Origin: Methylohalobius crimeensis 10Ki
Lineage (GTDB): Bacteria > Pseudomonadota > Gammaproteobacteria > Methylococcales > Methylothermaceae
Direction: 5' to 3'
DNA: 64,000 nucleotides
NCBI RefSeq assembly: GCF_000421465.1
Contig: NZ_ATXB01000001.1
Coordinates: forward strand, 248,001-312,000
Shown here one piece after another: positions 8,902 through 16,620 of this stretch. Position 1 is the first letter of the stretch. Every line of letters starts with the position of its first letter. Below the pieces are notes generated by a model. The model worked only from the letters and a program-made list of their open reading frames with translations. It was not told the DNA's origin and made no database searches. The translations under genes were made by a program, and so were the position numbers.

Positions 8902-9818
8902 ACCGGGCGTATCTCGAAACGGCACGGCTACTGACACAGGTTGCGCCACTTATATTCGTGGATGACACCTTCGCCCTGAAAGGGGGGACGGCCATTAATC
9001 TCTTTGTGCGCGACATGCCTCGACTGTCGGTGGATCTCGATCTGGTATTCCCGGATTACACGCTACCGCGTGATCAGGCGCTGGCGCGGATTAACGACGC
9101 CATTCGGGAGGCCGCCGAGCGCTTGAACAGGCATGGGTTTCAGACGCACATACCGGCCGCTGAAGCAGGTGAATCCAAGCTGTTGGTGCGCCGTGGGAGA
9201 ACTGAAGTCAAAATCGAAGCCAATTTTGTACTGCGCGGAACGGTGAGGCCGGTACGCCGGCTTTCTCTTACTCCTGTCGCCAGCGATGTACTAATGGCCG
9301 ATCTGGATATTCCGGTCGCTTCACTGGAAGACTTGTATGGCGGTAAGCTGATCGCAGCGCTGGACCGTCAGCATCCTCGCGACCTTTTCGACGTGATGCA
9401 ACTTTTTGAGCGTGAAGGTATTACCTCCAGCATTCGCCGTGCTTTCGTTGTATATCTGGCCAGTCATAACCGCCCGGTGCATGAGGTGCTATTTCCGCAT
9501 TTGAAGGATATTAGCCACGATTACAAATACAACTTCGAGGGGATGACGGTCGAGCCGGTGCCGCTCGATGCATTACTGGTGGCCCGTGATCGGATGATGC
9601 ATGAACTTCAGACAGGGCTGGACGACAACGAGCAGCGATTTTTGTTATCTCTGGTGGTCGGTGATCCCGATTGGGATTTGATGGGTATCGCTCACCTTGA
9701 ACACCTGCCGGGTATTCGTTGGAAGTTACACAACCTGGAAAAATTGCAAAAAGCCAATGCGGAAAAGTTTGCCGAGCAGGCTGATATGCTGGCCTCCCGG
9801 CTGGCCACCGTTACTTGA
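8898..9818 (+). CDS. abiEii: AbiEii-family nucleotidyltransferase toxin
   Basis: The 306-residue protein has a DNA polymerase beta-like nucleotidyltransferase fold. KGGTAINLF (about residue 30) is the nucleotide-binding Gly-rich motif, SVDLDLVF carries the metal-binding acidic pair, VKIEANF may carry the third acid, and DLYGGKLIAALDRQHPRDLFDV is the conserved AbiEii motif. Members transfer nucleotides to tRNA or other acceptors and arrest growth upon phage infection. All recognised motifs are intact, so the toxin is probably functional. It pairs with the upstream antitoxin. Confidence 0.87.
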   Translation: MNRAYLETARLLTQVAPLIFVDDTFALKGGTAINLFVRDMPRLSVDLDLVFPDYTLPRDQALARINDAIREAAERLNRHGFQTHIPAAEAGESKLLVRRGRTEVKIEANFVLRGTVRPVRRLSLTPVASDVLMADLDIPVASLEDLYGGKLIAALDRQHPRDLFDVMQLFEREGITSSIRRAFVVYLASHNRPVHEVLFPHLKDISHDYKYNFEGMTVEPVPLDALLVARDRMMHELQTGLDDNEQRFLLSLVVGDPDWDLMGIAHLEHLPGIRWKLHNLEKLQKANAEKFAEQADMLASRLATVT

Positions 9819-9895
9819 TCGTGAACTCCAATAAATGGGCATCGGTTAGCTAAAGAGGTAAAAACGCTCATTTTGACAAATAAGAGAGATGAGGA

Positions 9896-10036
9896 ATGGC
9901 TGAGAAATCGTTGAGAGAAAATCGTGTATCTCCTTCAGAGTTCATGCGCCAGCGTCGTCCTGAATATTATTCAGATACCGAAGATCACACAGCGTATCAG
10001 CTAGATAGCACAATACTTGAATACCACCTGGATTGA
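9896..10036 (+). pseudogene. Truncated N-terminal fragment of an unidentified gene
   Basis: ATG 9896, preceded by GAGAGATGAGG, opens a 46-codon frame (MAEKSLRENRVSPSEFMRQR ... LEYHLD) ending at TGA 10034-10036. The good ribosome site and soluble, charged sequence look like the start of a larger protein cut off right after LEYHLD. From memory, similar N termini occur in long proteins of unknown function, but I cannot verify this. It marks the right edge of the abiE island. It could instead be a real small protein. Confidence 0.45.
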
Positions 10037-10080
10037 GGTGTGGCGTGCCAAAGGTGGATTTCGGGTCATATTTACGCGGG

Positions 10081-10437
10081 TCACGGATCTCCGATGAATC
10101 GGATCGGTTCCCGCCCGGCCAGGTGATCGGGCGTGATGATATAGGTGCCGCGCATGCTGGGGTTCCAGATCTTCTGCGCCGTTGCCGTGTCGCCGCCGGT
10201 GAAAAGCCAGGTCAGGCCGCCGGTAATCGCGCCCAGGCCGGCGAAAGTGAGCTTGAATGCTCCGTAGACCGGGGTGACCAGGAAACTGGCGAACCCGGTG
10301 ATCAAATCGCCGGTGGCGCTGGAGGATGAAGTTTGGTAACGTTCCTGAGCTTGCACCCCGGCCGGAAGCCAAAATATCCAGCCTGCCAGAAGTAGGGCCA
10401 ACCAGCGGTGGCGCGCAACTGTCGAAGTGGTGTTCAT
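10081..10437 (-). CDS. Small exported protein of unknown function
   Basis: ATG 10437 lies 5 nt after GAGGAGG on the minus strand, so this start is preferred over the longer frame. The product has 118 residues: a Tat/Sec-like signal peptide (RHRWLALLLAGWIFWLPAG), a cleavage region near VQAQE, then two glycine-rich hydrophobic helices (LITGFASFLVTPVYGAFKLT, GLGAITGGLTWLFTGG). The C-terminal part reads GTYIITPDHLAG. It is probably a small envelope protein. It is divergent from the TMTC-like gene and may share a promoter region with it. I do not recognise a named family. Confidence 0.7.
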   Translation of the reverse strand: MNTTSTVARHRWLALLLAGWIFWLPAGVQAQERYQTSSSSATGDLITGFASFLVTPVYGAFKLTFAGLGAITGGLTWLFTGGDTATAQKIWNPSMRGTYIITPDHLAGREPIRFIGDP

Positions 10438-10540
10438 GAGATGCCTCCTCTGTTTTTCCATCCCGGAGTAATTAGCGTATCATTTTAACCTTTTCGGCAG
10501 ACAGTCGGTGGATTGTCCTCGATCGAAAGGCTTGCACCTC

Positions 10541-12352
10541 ATGACTCGTGACTGGCTAACCCTTAAACGCCTTCTCGGCCACCCGCTTTTCCAACTGGGC
10601 TTGATCGCCCTGGCGGTAGCCGCCGTCTACGGCCATACCCTGGACGTGCCTTTCTATCTCGACGATTACCTTTCCCTCCAGAGAAATCCGGCCATTCGTA
10701 CCCTGGACGGCGATAATCTCTGGCGCTACAGCCCTCAGCGGGTGGTGGGCTACTTCACCTTCGCCTTGAATTATGCCCTCCATCAACTGGCGCTTCCTGG
10801 CTATCATCTGGGCAATATCGTCATCCACCTCTTGACGGCGTGGCTGGTTTGGGGGCTGGGGCGGGCGATCCTGCAAACCCCCGCCCTGGGGCAGGCGGGT
10901 TTGCCTCGGGCGGCACATTGGCTGCCGCTGCTGGCGGCGCTGATTTTCGCCCTCCACCCGCTGCAGACCCAGGCGGTCACCTATATCACCCAGCGTCTGG
11001 CTTCGCTGGCCGCCCTCTGGTATTTGGCGGCTCTGCTCTGTTATTTCCGAATGCGCCTGGCGACCGCCTCGGGCATCCGCATCGCTTGGCTGACGGGATG
11101 CGTCCTCGCCGCTGCGGCGGCCTTCCTCACCAAGCAGAATACGGTCACCTTGCCGCTGGCGTGTCTGCTTGCGGAGATCGCTTTCTTTCCTCGATCCCGG
11201 CGCAATCCGCTGGTTTGGGGCGGATGGGGCCTGTTGGTGGTGGGCGGTTTGTTCACCCTCTGGGCCATGAGCCATCTGGACGGCGCTTTGTGGCGCCGCC
11301 TGGACGCGATGAGCCGGGAAACCCGCTGGTTCAGCCGTCCCGATTATCTGGCGGCGCAGATGAAGGCGCTGTGGTGGTATATCCGCCTGTTTTTCTATCC
11401 GGTGGGGCTGCGTTTCGATTACGCCGTCCACGAGCCGCCCACGTGGGCCGATCCCGCTGTGCTGATCGCCGCGGTTGCGCACGCCTCGTTGATCGTCGCC
11501 GCGCTTTGGGGATTGCGCCGCTATCCTTTGGCCGCCTTCGGGGTGCTGTTCTACTACACCGCCCATTTGGTGGAGTCGTCGGTGCTCCCGATCCGCGATT
11601 TGCTGTTCGAGCACCGCACCTATCTTCCCAACGCCGGCTTGGCCTTGGCCGTGGCCGGCGGGTTGACCCTCCGGCTTCCGGCCCGGTTGCCCCGTGGGCA
11701 AGCCTGGGGCTACGGGCTCGCCTGCCTGGGGCTCGCGGCGCTGGCCGTCGCGACTTGGCAGCGCAATCAACTTTGGCGCGACCCCATCGCTTTCTGGCAA
11801 AGCAACGTCGCCCTCTCGCCGGAGGCCTACCGGCCGCGGCTGGAACTGGCCAACAGCTATTTCGACGCCGGCCGCAGCGCCGACGCCCGGCGGACGGCGG
11901 AGGAATTGGTCGCCCTGCTGGATCGTCACGGATGGCGGCCGGGAGAGAAGGACCTGCCCGATACGGTGGTGGCCAACCTGGCCTTGGCCTATACCATGGT
12001 GCAGCGTTACGACGATGCGGAAAAGGTGGCCCGTCATTACGCGCGCCGGGTCCGCTCCCGGGAGACCCGGGCCAATCTCCAATTGGTGCTGGGGGATGCC
12101 GCCTTCGTGCGCAAGGAATACCCCCGCGCCGAGACCCATTACCGTAAGGCGGTGGATCTTTATCCCGCCAATCCCAGCGCCTGGCTGTCGTTGGGGGAAA
12201 CCCTGGGGGTGCAGCAGCGCTACGCCGACGCCCGTCAGGTGTATCAAAAGCTTCTCCAGCGTTGGCCCGACCATCCGGTGGGGCGCAAGAAATTGGCCCT
12301 GGCCGAATATCTCATGAATCGACAATCCCGTGCGCGTCCTGCATCTCGGTAA
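10541..12352 (+). CDS. TMTC/DUF1736-like membrane protein with TPR repeats
   Basis: The protein of about 600 residues has roughly ten membrane segments in its N-terminal two thirds. The first periplasmic loop holds the acidic pair of PMT-like glycosyltransferases (YLDDYLSLQRNPAI, about residue 40). The last 170 residues are TPR-like (ANSYFDAGRSADARR, ALAYTMVQRYDDAEK, AETHYRKAVDLYPANPSAWL). This architecture is that of bacterial TMTC/DUF1736 proteins, thought to act in protein or polymer glycosylation. ATG 10541 is preferred to the upstream GTG 10508. It overlaps the GT4 gene by 23 nt. The exact substrate is unknown. Confidence 0.78.
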   Translation: MTRDWLTLKRLLGHPLFQLGLIALAVAAVYGHTLDVPFYLDDYLSLQRNPAIRTLDGDNLWRYSPQRVVGYFTFALNYALHQLALPGYHLGNIVIHLLTAWLVWGLGRAILQTPALGQAGLPRAAHWLPLLAALIFALHPLQTQAVTYITQRLASLAALWYLAALLCYFRMRLATASGIRIAWLTGCVLAAAAAFLTKQNTVTLPLACLLAEIAFFPRSRRNPLVWGGWGLLVVGGLFTLWAMSHLDGALWRRLDAMSRETRWFSRPDYLAAQMKALWWYIRLFFYPVGLRFDYAVHEPPTWADPAVLIAAVAHASLIVAALWGLRRYPLAAFGVLFYYTAHLVESSVLPIRDLLFEHRTYLPNAGLALAVAGGLTLRLPARLPRGQAWGYGLACLGLAALAVATWQRNQLWRDPIAFWQSNVALSPEAYRPRLELANSYFDAGRSADARRTAEELVALLDRHGWRPGEKDLPDTVVANLALAYTMVQRYDDAEKVARHYARRVRSRETRANLQLVLGDAAFVRKEYPRAETHYRKAVDLYPANPSAWLSLGETLGVQQRYADARQVYQKLLQRWPDHPVGRKKLALAEYLMNRQSRARPASR

Positions 12353-13478
12353 GTATTATCCCCCGGCGCGGGGCGGGATCGAGCATTTCCTGGAAAACCT
12401 GTTGCCGGTTCTGCCGAGCGAGGGAATCGCCCCCGCGGCTCTGGTGCACGCCCACGCCGAAGGGGAAAGACGCTGGACCCCTTTCCCCTTGTGGCGGGTG
12501 CCCACCCATGGACAGTTTCTCTATGCGCCTCTCAGTCCCGCCTTTCCCTTCTGGCTGAACCGGATGATTCGGGATGTTCGCCCCCATCTGCTCCATCTGC
12601 ATCTCCCCAATCTGTCCGCCTTCTGGGCGTTGGCGGTCCCCGCGGCGCGCGAGCTTCCGTGGATCGTCCACTGGCACGCCGACGTGGTGCCGTCGCGCAT
12701 CGACGCTCGCCTGGCGTGGGTGTACCGGGTCTACCGCCCTTTGGAGCAGGCGCTCCTCAAGCGAAGCCGAAAAATCATCGCCACCTCGCCGCCGTACCGG
12801 AGCGCCAGCCCCGCCTTGAAGCCGTGGCGGGAAAAGGTGGAAGTGGTCCCCCTGGGCCTGGACCCGGAGCGCTTGCCCCCGCCGGACCCGGAAATCCGCC
12901 GCTGGGCCGAGCGGACCTGGGGCGAGGAGGACCGGCTGCGGCTGCTCTGCATCGGGCGCTTGACCTATTACAAGGGCCACCGGGTGCTATTGGAGGCCCT
13001 GACCCGGCTGGAAGGGGTGCGACTTCTCTGCGCCGGCGGCGGCGAGCTGGCGGCAAAGCTCGCCGCTCAGATTCGCCAATCCGATTTGACCGGGCGGGCG
13101 AAACTATTGGGCGAGGTGAGCGACGCCCGCCGCAACGGGTTGCTGGCCACCTGTGATGTGCTCGTGCTGCCTTCCCTGGAGCGCACCGAAGCGTTCGGTT
13201 TGGTGCTGCTGGAGGCGATGGCCTACGGCAAGCCGGTCATCGCCAGCGACGTGTCGGGTTCGGGGATGGGCTGGGTGGTGGAGGACGATCGGACCGGCTG
13301 GCTGGTGCCGCCCGGCGATGCGGCGACCCTGGCGCGCCGGATCGAATTTACGCGAACCCATTCGGCTGCGAGGCATCGAGCGGGATTGACGGGACGGCAA
13401 CGCTTGTGCGAGCGGTTTCATATCCAAGCGTGCGCGCGGCAATTGGCCGCGATTTATCGGGCCGCTTTATGGGGTTGA
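12330..13478 (+). CDS. GT4-family glycosyltransferase
   Basis: The 382-residue GT-B fold enzyme starts with the N-terminal HLGKYYPPARGGIEHF motif of GT4. IGRLTYYKGHRVLLEAL (about residue 208) and EAFGLVLLEAMAYGKPVIAS (about 290) form the C-terminal nucleotide-sugar site with the E-x7-E motif. It is a soluble or peripheral cytoplasmic enzyme that would add one sugar to a lipid-linked glycan. GTG 12330 overlaps the previous gene, implying coupling. Its last codons (LAAIYR...) are repeated at 15640, which marks the edge of a segmental duplication. Confidence 0.88.
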   Translation: MRVLHLGKYYPPARGGIEHFLENLLPVLPSEGIAPAALVHAHAEGERRWTPFPLWRVPTHGQFLYAPLSPAFPFWLNRMIRDVRPHLLHLHLPNLSAFWALAVPAARELPWIVHWHADVVPSRIDARLAWVYRVYRPLEQALLKRSRKIIATSPPYRSASPALKPWREKVEVVPLGLDPERLPPPDPEIRRWAERTWGEEDRLRLLCIGRLTYYKGHRVLLEALTRLEGVRLLCAGGGELAAKLAAQIRQSDLTGRAKLLGEVSDARRNGLLATCDVLVLPSLERTEAFGLVLLEAMAYGKPVIASDVSGSGMGWVVEDDRTGWLVPPGDAATLARRIEFTRTHSAARHRAGLTGRQRLCERFHIQACARQLAAIYRAALWG

Positions 13479-13527
13479 TGAAGTTTCTTCGCGGCTTTTG
13501 CAAATGAAGGCGTAACCAGCAGTCGCA

Positions 13528-13680
13528 TCAGTTGAACTCGTACTCGCCGATGCCCTCTTCTTGATCGCTGACCAGGATATCCCGGATCATGCTAAACGGC
13601 AGATCTGGATTTTCCTCGGCAATCTTCCCGTTTTTTGTCCAATATTCGATTTGCTTCGGGACGGAGTTCGGTGTTGGCCG
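13528..13680 (-). pseudogene. ParD-like antitoxin remnant (C-terminal part)
   Basis: The minus-strand frame ending TGA (13528-13530) reads SVPKQIEYWTKNGKIAEENP and then DLPFSMIRDIL. This matches the conserved C-terminal part of ParD-like antitoxins (PKQIEYW..GKIAEENPDL). An in-frame stop lies just upstream (about 13683) and the N-terminal part is missing. No toxin is next to it. It is a relic of a further TA module. Confidence 0.6.
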
Positions 13681-13747
13681 ATAAGTCGGTCATATGGTGA
13701 TAATTCAGTATAATTATGCGCATGGTAATCTGACTATGGTGCTAAAA

Positions 13748-13984
13748 ATGGAGCAAACGCGGATTTCAAAGTCTGAATTCAAAGCCAAAGCGCTGGAATT
13801 GCTTCGTCAGGTCGAGGCTCGGGGTGAATCTTTAATCGTGACCGACCATGGTAAGCCCACGATTGAAGTAAGGCGTTATCGCCTCAAAGAACGTCCACCT
13901 TTGGACATATTGAAAGGTTCGGTCAAAGAGTATCTCGATCCTCTGAAACCTGTTGGGGAGTGCGGTTCGATCCGATCGATGTAG
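13748..13984 (+). CDS. Phd/YefM-type antitoxin with altered C terminus
   Basis: ATG 13748 begins MEQTRISKSEFKAKALELLR, a Phd/YefM DNA-binding domain. DHGKPTIEVRRY is the typical beta strand, and DILKGSVKEYLDPLKPVGE leads to the toxin-binding tail. A TATAAT at 13709-13714 could be its -10 box. Normally a PIN toxin follows with a short overlap. Here the last codons (CGSIRSM) run out of frame into a deleted toxin gene, so the antitoxin probably survives alone with an aberrant end. The same promoter and first codons recur at 15700-15760. ATG 13736 is an alternative start. Confidence 0.65.
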   Translation: MEQTRISKSEFKAKALELLRQVEARGESLIVTDHGKPTIEVRRYRLKERPPLDILKGSVKEYLDPLKPVGECGSIRSM

Positions 13985-14136
13985 AGTTGGCCGTTCATTC
14001 GGTACGGCTCCCAGGAGAGTTTCATGCCGATCCGGCTGATCGGCTGATTACTGCCCTTGCCCGCTATTATTCAGTGCCGCTTGTGACCGCGGATAGTCGG
14101 ATCAGAAATTATAAACACGTTAAAACGATTTGGTAA
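13957..14136 (+). pseudogene. PIN-domain (VapC) toxin remnant
   Basis: In the frame ending TAA 14134-14136 the sequence reads FHADPADRLITALARYYSVP then LVTADSRIRNY and HVKTIW. This is the C-terminal half of a PIN toxin, with the DPADR.I.A.A helix and the VTAD strand. The N-terminal half, with the first catalytic Asp, is missing, and the remnant joins the preceding antitoxin at about 13957. It is a deletion derivative of a Phd-VapC pair. Confidence 0.7.
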
Positions 14137-14233
14137 TTATATCGGCGGGCAGCGACTCTGCATGGCGCACCGGCTTGGACTTGTGCAAAAATACGCTTTC
14201 CTTTAGAAAAATATTTCAATCCGCCGGAACCGC

Positions 14234-14434
14234 ATGAATCCAAATCTTCTGGAACCGATCCGTTCGGTGCTGCGCCGTCATCCCGAACTGCGAATGGTTT
14301 TGCTGTTCGGTTCCCTGGCCGCCGTGCACAATTACGAAGAAATCGATTGGTTCATCGTGCATGCGATTGTCCAGCCTCATCTGAGCGATTTCCATGATTT
14401 TGCCCGGGCCGTCGTCGAGAAAATCCAGGCTTAG
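14234..14434 (+). pseudogene. In-frame fusion of MntA start and HepT end
   Basis: The 66-codon frame starts like a minimal nucleotidyltransferase (LRRHPELRMVLLFGSLA, the LFGS strand) and from residue 30 becomes the end of a DUF86/HepT protein (AVHNYEEIDWFIVHAIVQPH, then DFARAVVEKI). The catalytic acids of MntA and the first part of HepT are gone. The simplest reading is one deletion that fused the two genes. The neighbouring decayed GT2 gene matches the intact set at 15.8-17.4 kb in order, so this is part of the decayed copy. Confidence 0.65.
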
Positions 14435-14442
14435 GAAAAAGG

Positions 14443-15090
14443 ATGTCAATTGTGATTTTGCCTTTCGCCATTCTCATGCCGGCCAGGAACGAAGCCTTAT
14501 TGATCGGTCGGGTGAGTGCCTCCGTGCGGCGGTATTTTCCCCGGGCCCGGCTGATCGTGATCGACGACGGTAGCGGCGACGAGATCGCCCAAGTGGCCAC
14601 CGAGGCCCCGGGGCCACCGTGCTCCGGTTGCCGGTTCCCCTGGGCGTCTGGGGGGCGATACAGACCGGCATGCGCTATGCCTTGCAGTTGGGCTACGATA
14701 CCGCGGTGACCATGGATGCCGACGGCCAGCACCTGGCCGAGGAAATCCGCAAGCTGATGGAAACCTTGGCGCGGGAATAGGCCGAGGTGGTGATCGGCGC
14801 CTATCCGCAGCGGGGCAGCCGAGCGCGCCGCCTGGCCTGGCGGTTTTTTCGCGCCTTGAGCGGCTTCGAATTCGCCGATTTGACCTCGGGGTTTCGCGTC
14901 TACCGCCGTCCCGCCCTTTGGCTGCTTGCTTCCCCCCGGGCGAGTCTGCTCGAATACCAGGATATGGGGGTGTTCGCGCTCAAGGCCTGAAAATCGCCGA
15001 AACGGATGTCTCCATGCGTCCGCGCCTGGAGGGAAAATCCCGGGTATTCAGCAGTTGGTGGCGAGTGGGGGTAATTGTTCGATTGTCCGG
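14443..15090 (+). pseudogene. Decayed copy of the GT2 glycosyltransferase
   Basis: Codon by codon this matches the intact GT2 gene at 16617-17354. Differences that kill it are a 1-nt insertion near 14615 (EAGATVL lost), a TAG at 14778-14780 where the intact copy has CAA, and a deletion near 14970-14985. Conserved pieces include IVIDDGSGDE, VTMDADGQHLAEEI and FRVYRR. Similarity stops around 15075-15090, inside the VYLFQ region of the intact gene. It retains no complete enzyme. Confidence 0.88.
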
Positions 15091-15306
15091 TCGATCTGGT
15101 GATTCAAGATCGCCATGCGCCCCTCAAACCCGTGTCAGCCGTGGCACGGAAGCATGGCCGTACGATTGGAAGGGGAAGCTTACGTTTCCACCATTGATCC
15201 GGGAAACTTGGCCAAACCGGAGCGGCCGAAGGCATAGTAGTAAAGATGCTTGATCGCAAGATTGGACCTCGAATGACTCTGAAGTGGTTAATTTTGGAGA
15301 AATAAG
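15091..15306. other. Non-coding stretch between the two cassette copies
   Basis: I see no gene with support here. GGAG at 15296-15299 is the probable ribosome site of the next small gene. Confidence 0.3.
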
Positions 15307-15555
15307 ATGCCTTGCAACCACAGAAAAGCACTGGACCTGGCAAAAGCGGGGGATTGGGATACCGCCCACAAGATGGTACAACCCCATTCCGACAAACAGT
15401 CCTGCCTCATACACGGCTACCTTCACCGGGTGGAGGGAGATCTGTCCAACGCCCGCTATTGGTATCGCCGGGCCGGCGATACCATGCCCGACAACACCCT
15501 GGACGCCGAGCTCAACCGACTTTACACCTTGATCCGGGAAGACCAACCCCGGTAA
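15307..15555 (+). CDS. Small TPR-like conserved protein
   Basis: The 82-residue product reads KALDLAKAGDWDTAHKMVQP, then CLIHGYLHRVEGDLSNARYW and YRRAGDTMPDNTLDAELNRL. This is two helical hairpins resembling a short TPR-like family that I recall from many bacteria (the HGYLHR-EGD-NARYWYRRAG core). It is cytoplasmic, with no signal peptide. ATG 15307 has GGAG upstream. It lies between the decayed and intact MntA/HepT/GT2 copies but has no counterpart in the other copy. Function unknown. Confidence 0.7.
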   Translation: MPCNHRKALDLAKAGDWDTAHKMVQPHSDKQSCLIHGYLHRVEGDLSNARYWYRRAGDTMPDNTLDAELNRLYTLIREDQPR

Positions 15556-15639
15556 GGGAACGAGAGCGGACGGCGTATAAGGACAAACTGAGAATAGATA
15601 TTTTATCCCCAAAATATTCTGACCCCGAATATTTGGAGC

Positions 15640-15762
15640 GATTGGCCGCGATTTATCGGGTCATTGAGCCCTAAAATCTCCCGTGTGATCGGTATAATTA
15701 GGCCCATGGTGATCTGACGAGGGTGTTAAAAATGGATCAAGCGCGGATTTTAAAGTCCGTAA
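15640..15762 (+). repeat. Second copy of the GT4 end and antitoxin start
   Basis: ATTGGCCGCGATTTATCGGG at about 15646-15665 is identical to the last codons of the GT4 gene (13442-13461). Then 15694-15762 repeats the antitoxin promoter and first codons of 13700-13770 (TATAATTA..., GGTGTTAAAAATGGATCAAG). ATG 15732 heads a 39-codon hybrid frame that leaves the antitoxin sequence after about 9 codons. This shows that the duplicated unit began in the GT4 gene. Confidence 0.7.
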
Positions 15763-15841
15763 TCGCGTTTATCGAAGATGCGGATTCCATGCTGTACTAT
15801 CGGCGAATCCTTATCGAACGGAAACGGGCGTGGCTCGGGAC

Positions 15842-16141
15842 ATGCGATTGAACAAAAAACAAATTCGATCCATTCGAAAAATCGTCCACGAACTGGCCGG
15901 TCAGGAAGCGCGGGTATACCTATTTGGGTCCAGGCTTATAGATGAAAAAAAAGGAGGCGATGTGGACCTGCTGATCGAGTTGCGCGGGTCAATCGATCAA
16001 CCGGCGGTACTAGCGGCGCGTCTTTCGGCCCGGATTTCGCGGGCTTTGGATGGGCGTCAGGTGGATATCGTTCTTAAAGCGCCGAATCTGAAATACCTTC
16101 CTATTCATGAAGTGGCCTTGAAAGAAGGGCATCCATTGTGA
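15842..16141 (+). CDS. mntA: MntA-type minimal nucleotidyltransferase antitoxin
   Basis: The product has about 99 residues with LFGSRLIDEKKGGDVDLLIE, a GS-x9-DxD nucleotidyltransferase motif. In studied MntA/HepT systems this protein adds AMP to a tyrosine of HepT and so silences it. ATG 15842 is used because MRL(N/T/S) is shared by the three copies in the window (15842, 22327, 26847); GTG 15830 is possible. It overlaps hepT by 4 nt (GTGA at 16138-16141), as expected for a TA pair. All motif residues are present. Confidence 0.8.
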   Translation: MRLNKKQIRSIRKIVHELAGQEARVYLFGSRLIDEKKGGDVDLLIELRGSIDQPAVLAARLSARISRALDGRQVDIVLKAPNLKYLPIHEVALKEGHPL

Positions 16142-16620
16142 CTTTACCGCTGGAGATTCGACAACGGCTACAATTCCTCGTTCGGGTGGTGAACAAAGAG
16201 AGGCGCCATCTTTTAGTTACTTTTCATCGATTGACGCCAGTGGAATTCACGCCCGATCAGATTGCCGAACTGGAAAACGATCCCGATCTGGCCGAGCGCA
16301 TCGATGCATTCGTCAGTCGCTTCGGGCGGCTGCAGGATACGTTGGGAGACAAGCTTTTACCCATACTGTTAAAGGCATTGGGAGAAAAAACCAGGACCGT
16401 CGTCGATAATCTGGACCGAGCCGAACGCTTGGGATGGATTGCATCGGCCGATGAGTGGCTGGAAATCCGCCGTTTGCGCAACCAGATGATTCACGAATAT
16501 GTGGAAGATCCGGTCGTTTTAGCCAATGCCTTGGAGGCAGCGCGCCGTTATGTGTCGGTTTTGACCGAAACGACTGACCGAATGACCGCAGAGCTCAAGC
16601 AACGAGGCTGGACGGCATGA
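16138..16620 (+). CDS. hepT: HepT-like HEPN toxin
   Basis: The 160-residue all-helical protein contains RNQMIHEY around residue 115. This matches RX4HXY, the RNase active-site motif of HEPN toxins whose Tyr is the AMPylation target of MntA. The N-terminal half (FLVRVVNKERRHLLVTFHRL, VSRFGRLQDTLGDKLLP) is shared with the truncated toxin at 27143. It overlaps mntA by 4 nt upstream and the GT2 gene by 4 nt downstream (ATGA at 16617-16620). A TA toxin is therefore translationally coupled to a glycan gene, which is unusual. Confidence 0.78.
   Translation: MTLPLEIRQRLQFLVRVVNKERRHLLVTFHRLTPVEFTPDQIAELENDPDLAERIDAFVSRFGRLQDTLGDKLLPILLKALGEKTRTVVDNLDRAERLGWIASADEWLEIRRLRNQMIHEYVEDPVVLANALEAARRYVSVLTETTDRMTAELKQRGWTA

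Noticed and set aside
10556-12325. 589-codon minus-strand frame opposite the TMTC-like gene
   Set aside because: Antisense of a GC-rich coding gene; composition typical of a shadow (Gln/Gly/Arg/His), no start signal or domain.
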